Source: a virus. From it: a DNA stretch of 42,021 bases. Positions 15,502 to 23,527 of the stretch are shown piece after piece. The number at the start of each line of letters is the position of its first letter. Position 1 is the first letter of the stretch. Made by a program: the position numbers and the translations under genes. The notes beneath the pieces are model-generated. The model searched no databases. It was not told where the DNA came from and saw only the letters and a list, made by a program, of their open reading frames with translations. Location of the stretch: IMG/VR virus record IMGVR_UViG_3300048587_001103, positions 1-42,021 of that record; one strand, written 5' to 3'.

Positions 15502-15713
15502 CTGACATCGGCGGCGATCTCGGAGGTCTGCTTCTCGATGGCGCGGAGGCGGGCCTCGTGGTCATCGACCCGGGCCACGGTGGCGTCGACCTGCCGGACC
15601 AGGCTGGTGCGATCAGCCGAGGCGGCCCACACCGCGCCGACGATCGTCGCCGACCAGGTCAGCAGCAGACCCACCAAGGCCACGCTCCAGCGTTTGCGTT
15701 CGTCGTCGCTCAT
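15462..15713 (-). CDS. Single-TM coiled-coil protein (holin/spanin-like)
   Basis: 83 residues: a short basic cytoplasmic start (SDDERKRW), one transmembrane helix (SVALVGLLLTWSATIVGAVW, about 9-29), then a coiled coil (VDATVARVDDHEARLRAIEKQ) and a basic tail. This is the layout of small phage inner-membrane proteins such as i-spanins and some holin-like proteins. It is embedded among head-tail genes, overlapping the adaptor at its start and the terminator gene at its end. No endolysin was found nearby, so a lysis role is only suggested. Confidence 0.65.
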   Translation of the reverse strand: MSDDERKRWSVALVGLLLTWSATIVGAVWAASADRTSLVRQVDATVARVDDHEARLRAIEKQTSEIAADVRWIRNNLPSRSNP

Positions 15714-16090
15714 GGCCCTGGGATCTCCTTGGTGTGAATCCGCAGCGTCAATCGCTGGGGGTCGCTGAAGCGCCAGTCCGGCTCGCCGCTCCCAGGGCCC
15801 ATCACTTCGTGCGTGACACCATTCAGCTCGACGATCTGGTCACCGCGTTGGGGCAGCGTCTGCTCGCCGTTGAGCACCAGGTCGGCGGCACGGATCAGGT
15901 AGTCACGACTGACGTACCGGGTCGTGACCCCAAATCCGTCGCTGGGCGCGTCGAGCCGGAAGATGGTGCGCCCGATCGTGGCCTGCACCTGCACGTTCTG
16001 GTCGCCGCGGCGGTACGTCACCGTCGTGGTGAGGTAGCGATGCCGCTGGTCCTCGAGCCAGGCAGAACCTTGTGCTAGCAGGTCGGCCAC
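15710..16090 (-). CDS. Head-tail adaptor protein
   Basis: 126 residues. It starts with a helix (ADLLAQGSAWLEDQRHRYL) and continues as a beta barrel with TVTYRRGDQNVQVQATIGRT, DYLIRAADLVLNG and GDQIVELNGVTHEVMGPG. That helix-plus-barrel order, with P-x-x-GD-xI and a final strand, fits the gpFII/head-tail joining family which plugs between portal/adaptor ring and tail terminator. The stop overlaps the TM-protein start (ATGA-type). Confidence 0.7.
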   Translation of the reverse strand: MADLLAQGSAWLEDQRHRYLTTTVTYRRGDQNVQVQATIGRTIFRLDAPSDGFGVTTRYVSRDYLIRAADLVLNGEQTLPQRGDQIVELNGVTHEVMGPGSGEPDWRFSDPQRLTLRIHTKEIPGP

Positions 16091-16117
16091 GATCGGGGCT
16101 CCGCGATGGTGGTGCGG

Positions 16118-16450
16118 CTACTGGGACAGACGGGCCCGGACGGTGGTGTCGGCATCCACCGCGGCACGCACCGTCTTGCCGATCAGCTTGCCCCCGGCGG
16201 CCGTGGTGTTGGCCTGCTTGACGTCGCTGTGCCAGTAGACGTTGACGCCGGCGGCGATGGCACTGCCGGCACCCGTGGCCTTGGGGAAGTCGAACACGCC
16301 GGTCACCGCCAGGGCACCCAGCGTGCCGGCGGCGATGTCCAGCTTCGCCACGCCCACCAGGTCGTTCTGCACCACCACGTCGCCGGCGGCGATGGTGCTG
16401 GAGGGAGTGAAGTCGATGCTGTCGCCGATATGAATGAATCGCGTCGCCAT
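16118..16450 (-). CDS. DUF2190 capsid decoration-type protein
   Basis: 110 residues, AAGGAG upstream. The sequence is that of the DUF2190 family: IHIGDSIDFTPSSTIAAGDVVVQND, LVGVAKLDIAAGTLGALAVTGVFDFPKA, then GVNVYWHSDVKQANTT. These small beta-tulip proteins decorate or stabilise capsids and their genes stand just after the major capsid gene, as here. Very Ala/Val-rich, with no Cys. Function as a head decoration protein follows from family and position. Confidence 0.85.
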   Translation of the reverse strand: MATRFIHIGDSIDFTPSSTIAAGDVVVQNDLVGVAKLDIAAGTLGALAVTGVFDFPKATGAGSAIAAGVNVYWHSDVKQANTTAAGGKLIGKTVRAAVDADTTVRARLSQ

Positions 16451-16513
16451 GGAGGAATGCTCCTTGTGAGTCTTGGAGGTGGAGAACGGATCGAGCTGAA
16501 AATGGGGGCTGGA

Positions 16514-18664
16514 TTACGCCTCGCCCTTCATCTTCAGCGCGCCGCGGAAGTCCTGTTCGCGGACACCGACGTCAATAAATCCGCGGAATTGCACGCCGAG
16601 CGTGGAGAAATCTGCGTCGGTCTTTTCGACGGTGGGACGGTCCACGCCGTTGAGGAACGCGATCTCGATCGCCGGCAGCCGGTTGGGGTCGGTGAGCAGG
16701 TACCAGGCCTTGCTCGACGCGCCGGGGAAGCTGGTGTTGGAGAGGTAGGTCGAGCTGACCACCTCGTACTTGCCCACGTGCGGATTGCTGGCCGGCTTGG
16801 GCTTGTTGGCCGTGGTGGTCTCGTTGACCTGCGGGCTGGTCATCAGCAACTGGGCCGGCACCTTCAGCGCGGTGGGGACCAGCAGCAGCGTGGGCTGGAT
16901 GCCCAGCGGCCGGCCGTTGGGCTTGACCTGCTCACCGAACGAGATTTCAGCGGCGGTGACGCCGTCGATGGTGAGCGCGGTGTCCACGCCCTCGGCGTAG
17001 TTCTTGTGGTTGACCGAGAAGAACGCGTGGCCGTCGTCCTGGACGGGGTTCTTCAGCCACAGGCCCCAGACCGCATCGGCGATCGACTCGCCTGCACCCA
17101 TGCCGATCTGACGCGGGATGTCGGTGAACGCGCCCATGTCATCGTTGATGATCATCTGGCGCGTCAGCGCGAACATGATGCCGTGCGTCTCGGCCTTCTG
17201 CCCGAACTTCTGCTCGTCGAGCTTGCCGTGCTTGAGCTCGCCGTCCGGGCCCACCTGCTCGAATCGGAAGCTGCCGGTCATGCGGTAGCGGGTGTGCTCC
17301 TTGAAGTCGTTCACGCTGGCGATCTTGGCAATGCGACGCCAGGTGTCCTCGACGTAGTTGTAGCCCTCCAGCAGCATCTTGTTGGCGATGTTGCTCAGGA
17401 TGCCCGGCAGACTGGTGGTGCTGAACGCAGCCTGGAGCCAACCGCTGGCGTCGCGACGGTAGCGCGGCAGTTGCGCCCCGCACGCCAGCTCGCAGAACTC
17501 CTGGATGCCCACGCCGCGCAGCTTGTCCGCCGCTTCGAGGATCGGCTCGTCGTACATGGCCTCGATCCGCGAGTTGGGCAGGCCCGACGCCATCAGGGCG
17601 ACAGCCTCGAAGACCTGCGGCGTGCAGTTGCGCGGTCGGCCGGGACCACCACCCATCGCACCCGGGGCACTGGTCACCTGCGGCCGCGAGGCGCGCAGGA
17701 TGTGCAGCTCCGTGCGGCTCTCGTCCCAGCCTTCCTCGATGGCCTGGGCCTCGACCGCCGGGAACTTGCCCGCACAGATCTTGCGGATGGCCTCGACGCG
17801 GCGCATCTCGGCCGCCATCTGGCGTCGCATCTGCGTCACCGGATCGCCCGTACCGGTGGCAGCGGTCGCAGCCGCCTGGATCGTGGCCGGGGTGGCCGTG
17901 GTGCCGGCGTCGGCGCTGCCGGCAGAATCCTGAGACGAGGCCAGCACGTCCGTGCTGCTTCCGGGGGCGCTTCCGGGGGCGTCGGCCTGAGCCGCATCGC
18001 TGCCGTCGTGAGTGTCGGTGCTCTGGTCGGTCACATGGTCGGTGCTGTGATTGGTCGCAGCCATGGAATCGGGCTCCTTCTGAGTGCTGTGCTGGGCGGC
18101 GATCTGGGCCGAGGTGGCCGGGTCAGCGCCGCTGTCCACGAACGAGATTTCCTTGAGAACGGCCCTGCGAACCACGTGCAGGGGCCCGTTGAACGACTTG
18201 CCGTTGACCGTCACCTGCTGGCCGTTGGGGATGAACTCGGCGTCCACCACCGCGGCCCCGATGCTGGCCTGCCAGGGGAAACCATTCACACCGCTCTTGG
18301 CCACGTCGCGGGCCCAGGAGGTGTCGCGGCTGATCAGACCCTCAGCGATCACCTGCCCGCCGCCCACGCCGGACGATCGCTCGATCACCACCCGCTGCGT
18401 GTGGCCCACACCCTGGCGCGGGTTGTGGTCGAGCCGGACGGGGATGTCCTGCCGATCGATGGCCAGGCCCTCCAGGTCCACCACCACCGGATGCGGGAAC
18501 CCGGCGATCCGCATCACGCCGCCGGTGTAGGCCACCATGCGGAACCGCGGCGTCGCGTGGGCCCGCTTGTCCGCCGCATCCGCCGCCTGCACGGTGAGCG
18601 GGCAGCGGAAGGTCAGGAACTCAGGCGGCGCGATTGAAGGTGTGGACACGTCGAGTGATGGCAT
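16514..18664 (-). CDS. Prohead protease / major capsid protein fusion
   Basis: 716 residues from the ATG at 18664 (GAGGAG ten bases upstream; a TTG at 18673 is the longer alternative). The N-terminal domain (about 35-190) is an S78-type prohead protease: RLDHNP with His80, ASIG with Ser134, and LKEISFVDSGADP. Then comes a Ser/Asp/Ala/Thr-rich scaffold-like linker (about 200-270), a helical delta-like region, and the capsid fold (about 350-716) with GYNYVEDTWRRIA, SFRFEQVGPDGELKHG and HAFFSVNHKNYAEG. Protease and capsid are normally separate genes; a fusion of this kind is known in some prophages. An internal ATG at 18064 with AAGGAG nine bases upstream lies exactly at the domain border and could give free capsid precursor. 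Confidence 0.88.
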   Translation of the reverse strand: MPSLDVSTPSIAPPEFLTFRCPLTVQAADAADKRAHATPRFRMVAYTGGVMRIAGFPHPVVVDLEGLAIDRQDIPVRLDHNPRQGVGHTQRVVIERSSGVGGGQVIAEGLISRDTSWARDVAKSGVNGFPWQASIGAAVVDAEFIPNGQQVTVNGKSFNGPLHVVRRAVLKEISFVDSGADPATSAQIAAQHSTQKEPDSMAATNHSTDHVTDQSTDTHDGSDAAQADAPGSAPGSSTDVLASSQDSAGSADAGTTATPATIQAAATAATGTGDPVTQMRRQMAAEMRRVEAIRKICAGKFPAVEAQAIEEGWDESRTELHILRASRPQVTSAPGAMGGGPGRPRNCTPQVFEAVALMASGLPNSRIEAMYDEPILEAADKLRGVGIQEFCELACGAQLPRYRRDASGWLQAAFSTTSLPGILSNIANKMLLEGYNYVEDTWRRIAKIASVNDFKEHTRYRMTGSFRFEQVGPDGELKHGKLDEQKFGQKAETHGIMFALTRQMIINDDMGAFTDIPRQIGMGAGESIADAVWGLWLKNPVQDDGHAFFSVNHKNYAEGVDTALTIDGVTAAEISFGEQVKPNGRPLGIQPTLLLVPTALKVPAQLLMTSPQVNETTTANKPKPASNPHVGKYEVVSSTYLSNTSFPGASSKAWYLLTDPNRLPAIEIAFLNGVDRPTVEKTDADFSTLGVQFRGFIDVGVREQDFRGALKMKGEA
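18064..18078 (-). promoter_or_regulatory. Internal ribosome binding site in protease-capsid gene
   Basis: Minus-strand AAGGAGCCCGATTCCATGG, with a strong Shine-Dalgarno and an in-frame ATG at 18064. It opens a frame of 516 residues comprising scaffold-like linker plus capsid, without the protease domain. Comparable nested starts exist in lambda (C/Nu3). Confidence 0.55.
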
Positions 18665-20123
18665 GAGCCTCAATCTCCTCTTCGTCGTTGGTCTGCTGTT
18701 CGTCCCCGGGGGCCGGGGGCGTCGGCATGAGGGACAGGCCGAGTTCGCGCATCAGCGCCACTTCCCGGGCCCGCTGACGCAGTTCGACTTCCCAGTCCTT
18801 GCCGGCCCGGGCGTATTCGGCGGCCAGCGTGGTGGTGTTGCTGCTGAGGCGGGTCGCCTGGGCACTGGCTTCCTTGGCCGGGTCCACGTGCTCGGTCCCG
18901 TCAAAGAACCACTGCCCCCGGAACTGGGTGCTCGACGAAAGTGTTCGCAGCACCGCGAACTCAGGCAGAAGCATGGCCTCGTTGACCCACGCGGTGAAGA
19001 TGCGGTCGAGCACGGCTTCGGCCAGGTGCGCCTGCTCGACGCGGATGGCCTTGTAGTAGGTCTGATGGTCGAGGCGACCGGAGGCGTAGTTGTAGCCCGA
19101 CGAATTGCAGGCCGCGATGTTGTAGGGCAGGTTCAGGCAGCGGGCGATCTCGTTGAGAATCTCACGCTTGAACTCGGCGTAGCTGGTGGTCGGCTGCTGC
19201 GCTTCGATCTGGCCCAAGCGCCAGCCGTCGGGCAGCACCGTGGCCATGCGCTTCTCGAGCTCGACCACGTCCATCGGCTCCAGGGCCTGGGCTTCGCCGT
19301 TCGCCGGCGAGTCGGTGAACAGCACGGCAGCGAAATCGGCGGCAGTCTCGGCTGCGGCGATCACGGCCAGGGTGTAGCGCCGCAACTGGGCGAACAGCGG
19401 CAGCGCCGGGGTCAGCTCCGGAATGCCGCGATGCTGACCGGGCCGATCCGCCCGGTACCAGTGAACCACCGCGTGGGCGGGCACCAGGTCCGCCTGCGTC
19501 TGCCAGCCCGTGGCGCTGCCCAAGTCGCCGGGGTGCTGACGCAGGATCGAGTAGGTCTCGGGGTTGTCGAACGGATCGAGCACGATGCCGTCGATGTCGG
19601 TGTAGGGGTTCGCCAGGCTGACGCCCGAAAACAGCGGCGAGGTCACGCGCTCGGCCTCGATCAGCTTGAGATCGAGCATGACCGGCGAATCGATCCGCGG
19701 GTTGTCGGTCAGTACCGCGAACGCTTCACCATCGGTGCATTTGGCCAACCGCATGGTACGGAGCTTTTCAGCCAGGTTGACCGCCCGAGCCCACTGGGCG
19801 AACGCGGTCTCGACTCGGTTGCTGATGGCGCTGTCGGGCGTGAGCAGTTGCAGGCGTGGGCCGGTGCCGATGCAGTCGTTGGCCAGCGTGAGCACGATGC
19901 CCTTGGCGTAGCTGTTGTTGGCCACCTCGTAGCGGGCGCGTTCACGCAGGCGTTTGCGAACCTCGGGTGCGGCGGCGCTGTCGGCCGACAATGCATCGGC
20001 CATGGCCCAGTGCCGGGCGTTCTCACTGGTGGTCTGCGCCGCGTCGTAGCGAGCATGCAGCGTCACCGGGAGGGACCGTTGGGCCTTCGTGGTTTTCCGG
20101 GGGCGGGGGCGGAACGGCCACAT
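18621..20123 (-). CDS. Portal protein, lambda family
   Basis: 500 residues. After a basic N-terminus (MWPFRPRPRKTTK) it shows typical lambda-type portal phrases: ARYDAAQTTSENARHWAMAD, RYEVANNSYAKGIVLTLANDCIGTG, DGEAFAVL, IDGIVLDPFDNPETY, a YAEFKREILNEIARCLNLPY block and an SSGYNYASGRLDHQ segment. Portals form the dodecameric ring through which the terminase packages DNA. It overlaps the protease-capsid gene by 44 bp and its ATG shares an A with the stop of the preceding small gene. The C-terminus is acidic and Pro-rich. Length is normal for the family. Confidence 0.93.
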   Translation of the reverse strand: MWPFRPRPRKTTKAQRSLPVTLHARYDAAQTTSENARHWAMADALSADSAAAPEVRKRLRERARYEVANNSYAKGIVLTLANDCIGTGPRLQLLTPDSAISNRVETAFAQWARAVNLAEKLRTMRLAKCTDGEAFAVLTDNPRIDSPVMLDLKLIEAERVTSPLFSGVSLANPYTDIDGIVLDPFDNPETYSILRQHPGDLGSATGWQTQADLVPAHAVVHWYRADRPGQHRGIPELTPALPLFAQLRRYTLAVIAAAETAADFAAVLFTDSPANGEAQALEPMDVVELEKRMATVLPDGWRLGQIEAQQPTTSYAEFKREILNEIARCLNLPYNIAACNSSGYNYASGRLDHQTYYKAIRVEQAHLAEAVLDRIFTAWVNEAMLLPEFAVLRTLSSSTQFRGQWFFDGTEHVDPAKEASAQATRLSSNTTTLAAEYARAGKDWEVELRQRAREVALMRELGLSLMPTPPAPGDEQQTNDEEEIEAHAITRRVHTFNRAA

Positions 20124-20344
20124 CAGACGGTCCCTCCCGGCGAGATGCGGGTGAGCTTGATGCCCAGTCCCTTGGCACGGCTGGCCTTTTTGGACTCGAG
20201 GTACTTGTCCGCCGCGATCTGGTCGGGCAGCGGATGCTGCTCCATCTCGGCGCTATCGCCCTTGGCCCGCTTGGGGCTGTTGGCGTTGTCGCGGATGGCC
20301 TGGTCCAAGTTGTCCAGCGGATCGGGCACGATTGCTTCCTGCAC
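20123..20344 (-). CDS. Small gpW-position protein
   Basis: 73 residues between terminase/zinc protein and portal, the place of gpW-like head-joining proteins in lambda-type phages. The sequence is polar and helical (DNLDQAIRDNANSPKRAKGD, DQIAADKYLESKKASRAKGLG) and lacks the gpW tyrosine/glycine pattern, so homology to gpW is not asserted. The stop is fused with the portal start as TGATG. A 100-bp gap upstream of it carries no visible promoter. Confidence 0.6.
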   Translation of the reverse strand: MQEAIVPDPLDNLDQAIRDNANSPKRAKGDSAEMEQHPLPDQIAADKYLESKKASRAKGLGIKLTRISPGGTV

Positions 20345-20445
20345 AACACAGCGTGGGGTGCAGTAGTCAATTACCCGGTGGCGTAGAGATCGGGCGTGAG
20401 ATGAAGACGTGAAGCGAAGATTGTTCTACGGGTAGAACCAAACCG

Positions 20446-20640
20446 TCATTTTGAGGCCACAGCGGCGTGGCATTCGTAGGTGCTGATGCGCCGCCCGCAG
20501 TGCCGGCATTCGCGCCGGCGCAGCACGCGGTTGCCCCAGGCCCCACGCGTGTAGATCACCTTGAAGTGACCGCACCCGCAGCTGGGGCACTGCAAGCCGC
20601 GTCGATCCGAAAGCTGGAGACGATCGGTGGTGACTGGCAT
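20446..20640 (-). CDS. NrdR-like zinc-ribbon protein
   Basis: 64 residues; the ATG overlaps the terminase stop as TAATG, so it is translated by coupling. The core, CPSCGCGHFKVIYTRGAW and RRRECRHCGRRISTYE, closely follows the N-terminal zinc ribbon of the NrdR repressor (CPxC, RRR-x-C-x2-CG-x-R-F-T-T-x-E) but without an ATP-cone domain, so it is not a full NrdR. It could be a small DNA- or RNA-binding regulator acting like phage Ogr/Delta late activators, which are also compact zinc proteins. That role is inference; the ribbon itself is clear. Confidence 0.8.
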   Translation of the reverse strand: MPVTTDRLQLSDRRGLQCPSCGCGHFKVIYTRGAWGNRVLRRRECRHCGRRISTYECHAAVASK

Positions 20641-22955
20641 TACCGCTTGCTCCGTTGCAGGGCGGACAGTCGCATCGGTGCCCGTGCTTGTCCCACCTTG
20701 GCGTCCGTGCCCGGCAGGACCGCCCCTTGGATCGACGCCGCGACGGCGCAGCCGACGAGGCAATCGAACCAGTGATTGTCGGGTGCGTTGGCGCGCAGCT
20801 TCCACTCGTCCACGACGCGGCCACGCGCCTCGGTGTGCACGCGATACTCGGCCGTGAGATGCTCGGCCAGCAGTTGATGCTCGCCGGCCTTGCGTCCGAA
20901 CAGCGACAAGCTGCCGGGATCGCCCATGGCCACAGCGAAACGGGCGTAGACGAAACTCTTCCAGTAGTTGGTGTCGATCAGGGCATGGCGCACCTGCCGA
21001 CGGCCCTGCACGTTGGGGATGCGCCAGTGGTGCCCGACGCGCTCGCCTTGCTTGCGCTTGTATTCGCTGAACGGGATGCTGGACGCACCCACGTAGCGGC
21101 CGTGGCTGGGCATGATGACGGTGGCGTGGGTGCTCTGGCGGCAGAACTGGTAGACGACATCCGTGGATTGCCCCCAGTTGGCGTCGATCAAGCACCGCTC
21201 GATGTGCATCTCCGCGCCGTCGTCGCGCCGCCATCGCCGCGCCAGCAACGACTCGGTGAGCTTTTCCAGGCCGGAGTAGATGGAGCCCTCCAGCCCAGCG
21301 CCAGGGGCGGCTCGGCTCAGCGTCTTCTGCACGTCGCGCAGCGTGAAGCAACTGCCTGGCGGCCGCTGCTGATCGGGATAAGTGCCGTAATCCACGACGT
21401 ACCCCGTGAAGTCGTCCTGCCAGGCGACGACGGCGTAGAACAGCAGCTTCGCCTGCACGTCCACGAACATGGTCAGGTGCGTTGCCCCGATGGGAATGAC
21501 GTTGCGGGGGTGCCCGTTGGTCTTGCCGGCAATGGCCTCGGCGCTGAGCTGCTCGCCATCACCTTCGTCCTGCGGCAGCGGCTCGTTCTGGTACTCGGCC
21601 CAGAACGCCCGCTCGTCCTGCAGGCGCAGGTTCATGGCGTGTTGGATGGCGGACAGTTCGTCCTGGTTGTGGCGCTGGGGCCAGGCGATCACCGCGCCGG
21701 CATCCATCTGCTGCCGGTGACGGCGATAGAAGTCGGTGGCTTCGTGGCCGTCGCCATCGTTGCGGAAGCTGTCCGCCCGGATCTGGGCGTACTGGTCCCA
21801 CAGCTTCGTGTTCGAGGGGAAGGCGTACACCAGCTTGGTGCGCTCGCCTTGCCATGCCGGGTGCTTGTCGCGATCGAGGATCTGGTCGGCCATGTCACCG
21901 GGCCGGATCACGGTGCAGGGCATGATGCCCGAGATCTTCTCGCCAGGTCCGGCGAGATTGAGGATCGCGCCGTTGAGGGTTTCCAGGCGGGCCCGCACCT
22001 GCTGATCACTGCGCGCGGATTCGTCGGTCTGTGGATCGTCCAGCACGACCAGGGTGGGACGCACGGCCCGGCCGTCGGAGCGCTTGAACTTCATGCCGCG
22101 GATGCGGCTTTCGATGCCGGCGACGCGGATGATCGCGCCGGAAGCAACGCTGCCGGGAGTCGTGGGCAGCACGATCTCGTCGGCGGTCCACACGATGCGC
22201 GTCGGCTCACCGCTGCAAAGCTGACCCTTGGCGCGGTTGTGGATGCGCTCCAGCGCATGGATCGGGAACACAGCTTCGGGATAGTCCTCCAGCAGGCGAT
22301 CGTTCGTCTCGAACTCAACCTTGATGCTTTCGAGCATGTTGCGGGCGTGGCCGGCGTCGGAGCCGATGAGGCAGACGAATTCACGCGCGCCAGTGAGCAT
22401 GGCCCAGATGCAGGCCGTCTCGGCCAGCGTGGTCTTGCCGCTGCCGCGCGGCATGGCCATGGCGAACAGCCCGCCGCGCAGCACGGCCTGCTCGATCTTG
22501 GCGATTACCTTCAGGTGATCGTCCGACCAATCGAGTCGGAACGCCTCGGGGAAGTACGACTCGCAGAAGAACCGAAAGCTCGTCGCCGCCTTCGCCTTGC
22601 GCTGCGGGTCAACGACGGCCGGCAGCGGACCGATGTCGCGGCCGATGGCGGAGATCTCGGCGTTGCGGGCACGAGCCGCTTCCTTGACCGCTTCGTAATC
22701 GGCGGCGGTGGGCTGGCGATCGGCCGCCGAGGGATCGTGTCGCAGCCAGGCCAGCCAGGCCGCGTAGCGCAGCAGATCGACGTGGCGATCGCCGCCGATG
22801 CGGTAGCCCGCGCGGTTGCGGTGCCGGAGCAACTGACGCTCGTTGATCACCTCGCCCAGCGGCGTGGTGTTCAGCATGCGCGTCAGCGCCGACGGTCGGA
22901 GATTCCGGACGTTAATCCCTTCCGGAGCCGGGACCGGGGGCCGGGGTGGGGGCAT
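20640..22955 (-). CDS. Terminase large subunit, GpA family
   Basis: 771 residues. Residues about 15-70 form a small module ending LLRYAAWLAWL. The ATPase domain has Walker A MPRGSGKTTLAE (168-179), Walker B PTLVVLDDPQTDE (300-311) and a motif III-type SGIMPCT region. The C-terminal nuclease carries acidic strands (TMFVDVQAKLL near 480; ERCLIDANWGQS) and the HWFDCLVG signature typical of GpA-like terminases. The enzyme cuts and translocates phage DNA into the prohead through the portal. It is somewhat longer than lambda GpA because of the N-terminal module. The start overlaps the upstream small gene by 44 bp, with AAGGA nearby. Confidence 0.93.
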   Translation of the reverse strand: MPPPRPPVPAPEGINVRNLRPSALTRMLNTTPLGEVINERQLLRHRNRAGYRIGGDRHVDLLRYAAWLAWLRHDPSAADRQPTAADYEAVKEAARARNAEISAIGRDIGPLPAVVDPQRKAKAATSFRFFCESYFPEAFRLDWSDDHLKVIAKIEQAVLRGGLFAMAMPRGSGKTTLAETACIWAMLTGAREFVCLIGSDAGHARNMLESIKVEFETNDRLLEDYPEAVFPIHALERIHNRAKGQLCSGEPTRIVWTADEIVLPTTPGSVASGAIIRVAGIESRIRGMKFKRSDGRAVRPTLVVLDDPQTDESARSDQQVRARLETLNGAILNLAGPGEKISGIMPCTVIRPGDMADQILDRDKHPAWQGERTKLVYAFPSNTKLWDQYAQIRADSFRNDGDGHEATDFYRRHRQQMDAGAVIAWPQRHNQDELSAIQHAMNLRLQDERAFWAEYQNEPLPQDEGDGEQLSAEAIAGKTNGHPRNVIPIGATHLTMFVDVQAKLLFYAVVAWQDDFTGYVVDYGTYPDQQRPPGSCFTLRDVQKTLSRAAPGAGLEGSIYSGLEKLTESLLARRWRRDDGAEMHIERCLIDANWGQSTDVVYQFCRQSTHATVIMPSHGRYVGASSIPFSEYKRKQGERVGHHWRIPNVQGRRQVRHALIDTNYWKSFVYARFAVAMGDPGSLSLFGRKAGEHQLLAEHLTAEYRVHTEARGRVVDEWKLRANAPDNHWFDCLVGCAVAASIQGAVLPGTDAKVGQARAPMRLSALQRSKR

Positions 22956-23145
22956 TGGACATTTCCTTCACCAGCCAGGCGGCGTAGTGGACCAGGTTGA
23001 CGGTGCCGTCGGGGTTGGTCGGAGCACCGGCGGCGATGTCGGCGCGGACCATGTCTTCCGTGATGCGGCGACTGCCGGCGGTGGCCAGCACCTGGGCCAC
23101 CTGCTCAGGCGTGAGGGCGGTGATTCTGGGCGTTTGGGCGGTCAT
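22912..23145 (-). CDS. Small HTH-type module protein upstream of terminase
   Basis: 77 residues from the ATG at 23145; the frame continues to 23394, but that part overlaps the divergent promoter region and reads as noncoding. The pattern, LTPEQVAQVLATAG-x-RRITEDMVRADIAAGAP and VNLVHYAAWLVKEM, is the same succession as residues 18-70 of the adjacent terminase (PSALTRMLNTT, INERQL, AGYRIG, VDLLRYAAWL). Both look like compact helical DNA-recognition modules, and a small-terminase (Nu1-like) role is plausible. It is the first gene of the late operon. Confidence 0.7.
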   Translation of the reverse strand: MTAQTPRITALTPEQVAQVLATAGSRRITEDMVRADIAAGAPTNPDGTVNLVHYAAWLVKEMSNAPTPAPGPGSGRD

Positions 23146-23275
23146 ATCTCTAGCCCTGGGGCATGCTTCTGGGCGGTCAGAAATAACTGCGGAATCCTCA
23201 ACACATGGCCTTGATGTTCCGGCCCGGTTCCGGCTCAATGTGCATGTAACGCAGGCATTACCAAGGAGATAAGAA
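23146..23275 (-). promoter_or_regulatory. Divergent control region of late operon and + strand genes
   Basis: 130 bp separate the first late gene from the + strand block. It contains a direct repeat, GTTCCGGCCCGGTTCCGG at 23216-23233, about midway, and AT-richer pieces on each side. I could not identify a convincing sigma-70 promoter in either direction, which would fit activation of the late operon by a phage factor such as the sigma-like protein at 38.9 kb. Assignment is by position. Confidence 0.4.
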
Positions 23276-23497
23276 ATGGCGACGACCAAGACCAACACGA
23301 GGCAAAACCACAAGCCCGGCACCCTGGTGGTTTCCAAGCTCGACGGCGAGCCGGGCCGGGTGGTGGAGGTTTCCACCTTCCGCCGCAACGGCACCGCCGC
23401 CTAGAGCTACCTGGTCCAAACCGCCACCGGCCAGGAGGTCTGGCACGCCGGCGACCTGTTCGTACCCGCCGCCGGCCCCGCCCTCGACCAGGCCTGA
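23276..23497 (+). pseudogene. Small gene interrupted by an in-frame amber codon
   Basis: AAGGAGAT (23263-23270) and ATG at 23276 open a frame of 73 codons with TAG at codon 43 (23402-23404) and TGA at 23495. Both halves read as protein: a basic start, then SKLDGEPGRVVEVSTFRRNG before, and SYLVQTATGQEVWHAGDLFVP after the TAG. The beta-strand pattern continues across the stop as if one residue were exchanged, CAG or GAG to TAG being one-step changes. Either the gene is broken, it is read through, or the sequence carries an error. First of four small + strand genes with strong ribosome sites. Confidence 0.6.
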
Positions 23498-23527
23498 GCC
23501 CCACGCACCCCTTTCCAGGAGCACGCC

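Noticed and set aside
16106-18637. 843-codon open frame on the + strand
   Set aside because: Antisense to the protease-capsid fusion, whose motifs are clear on the other strand.
20655-23000. 781-codon open frame on the + strand
   Set aside because: Antisense to the terminase with its Walker motifs; composition is typical of a shadow frame.
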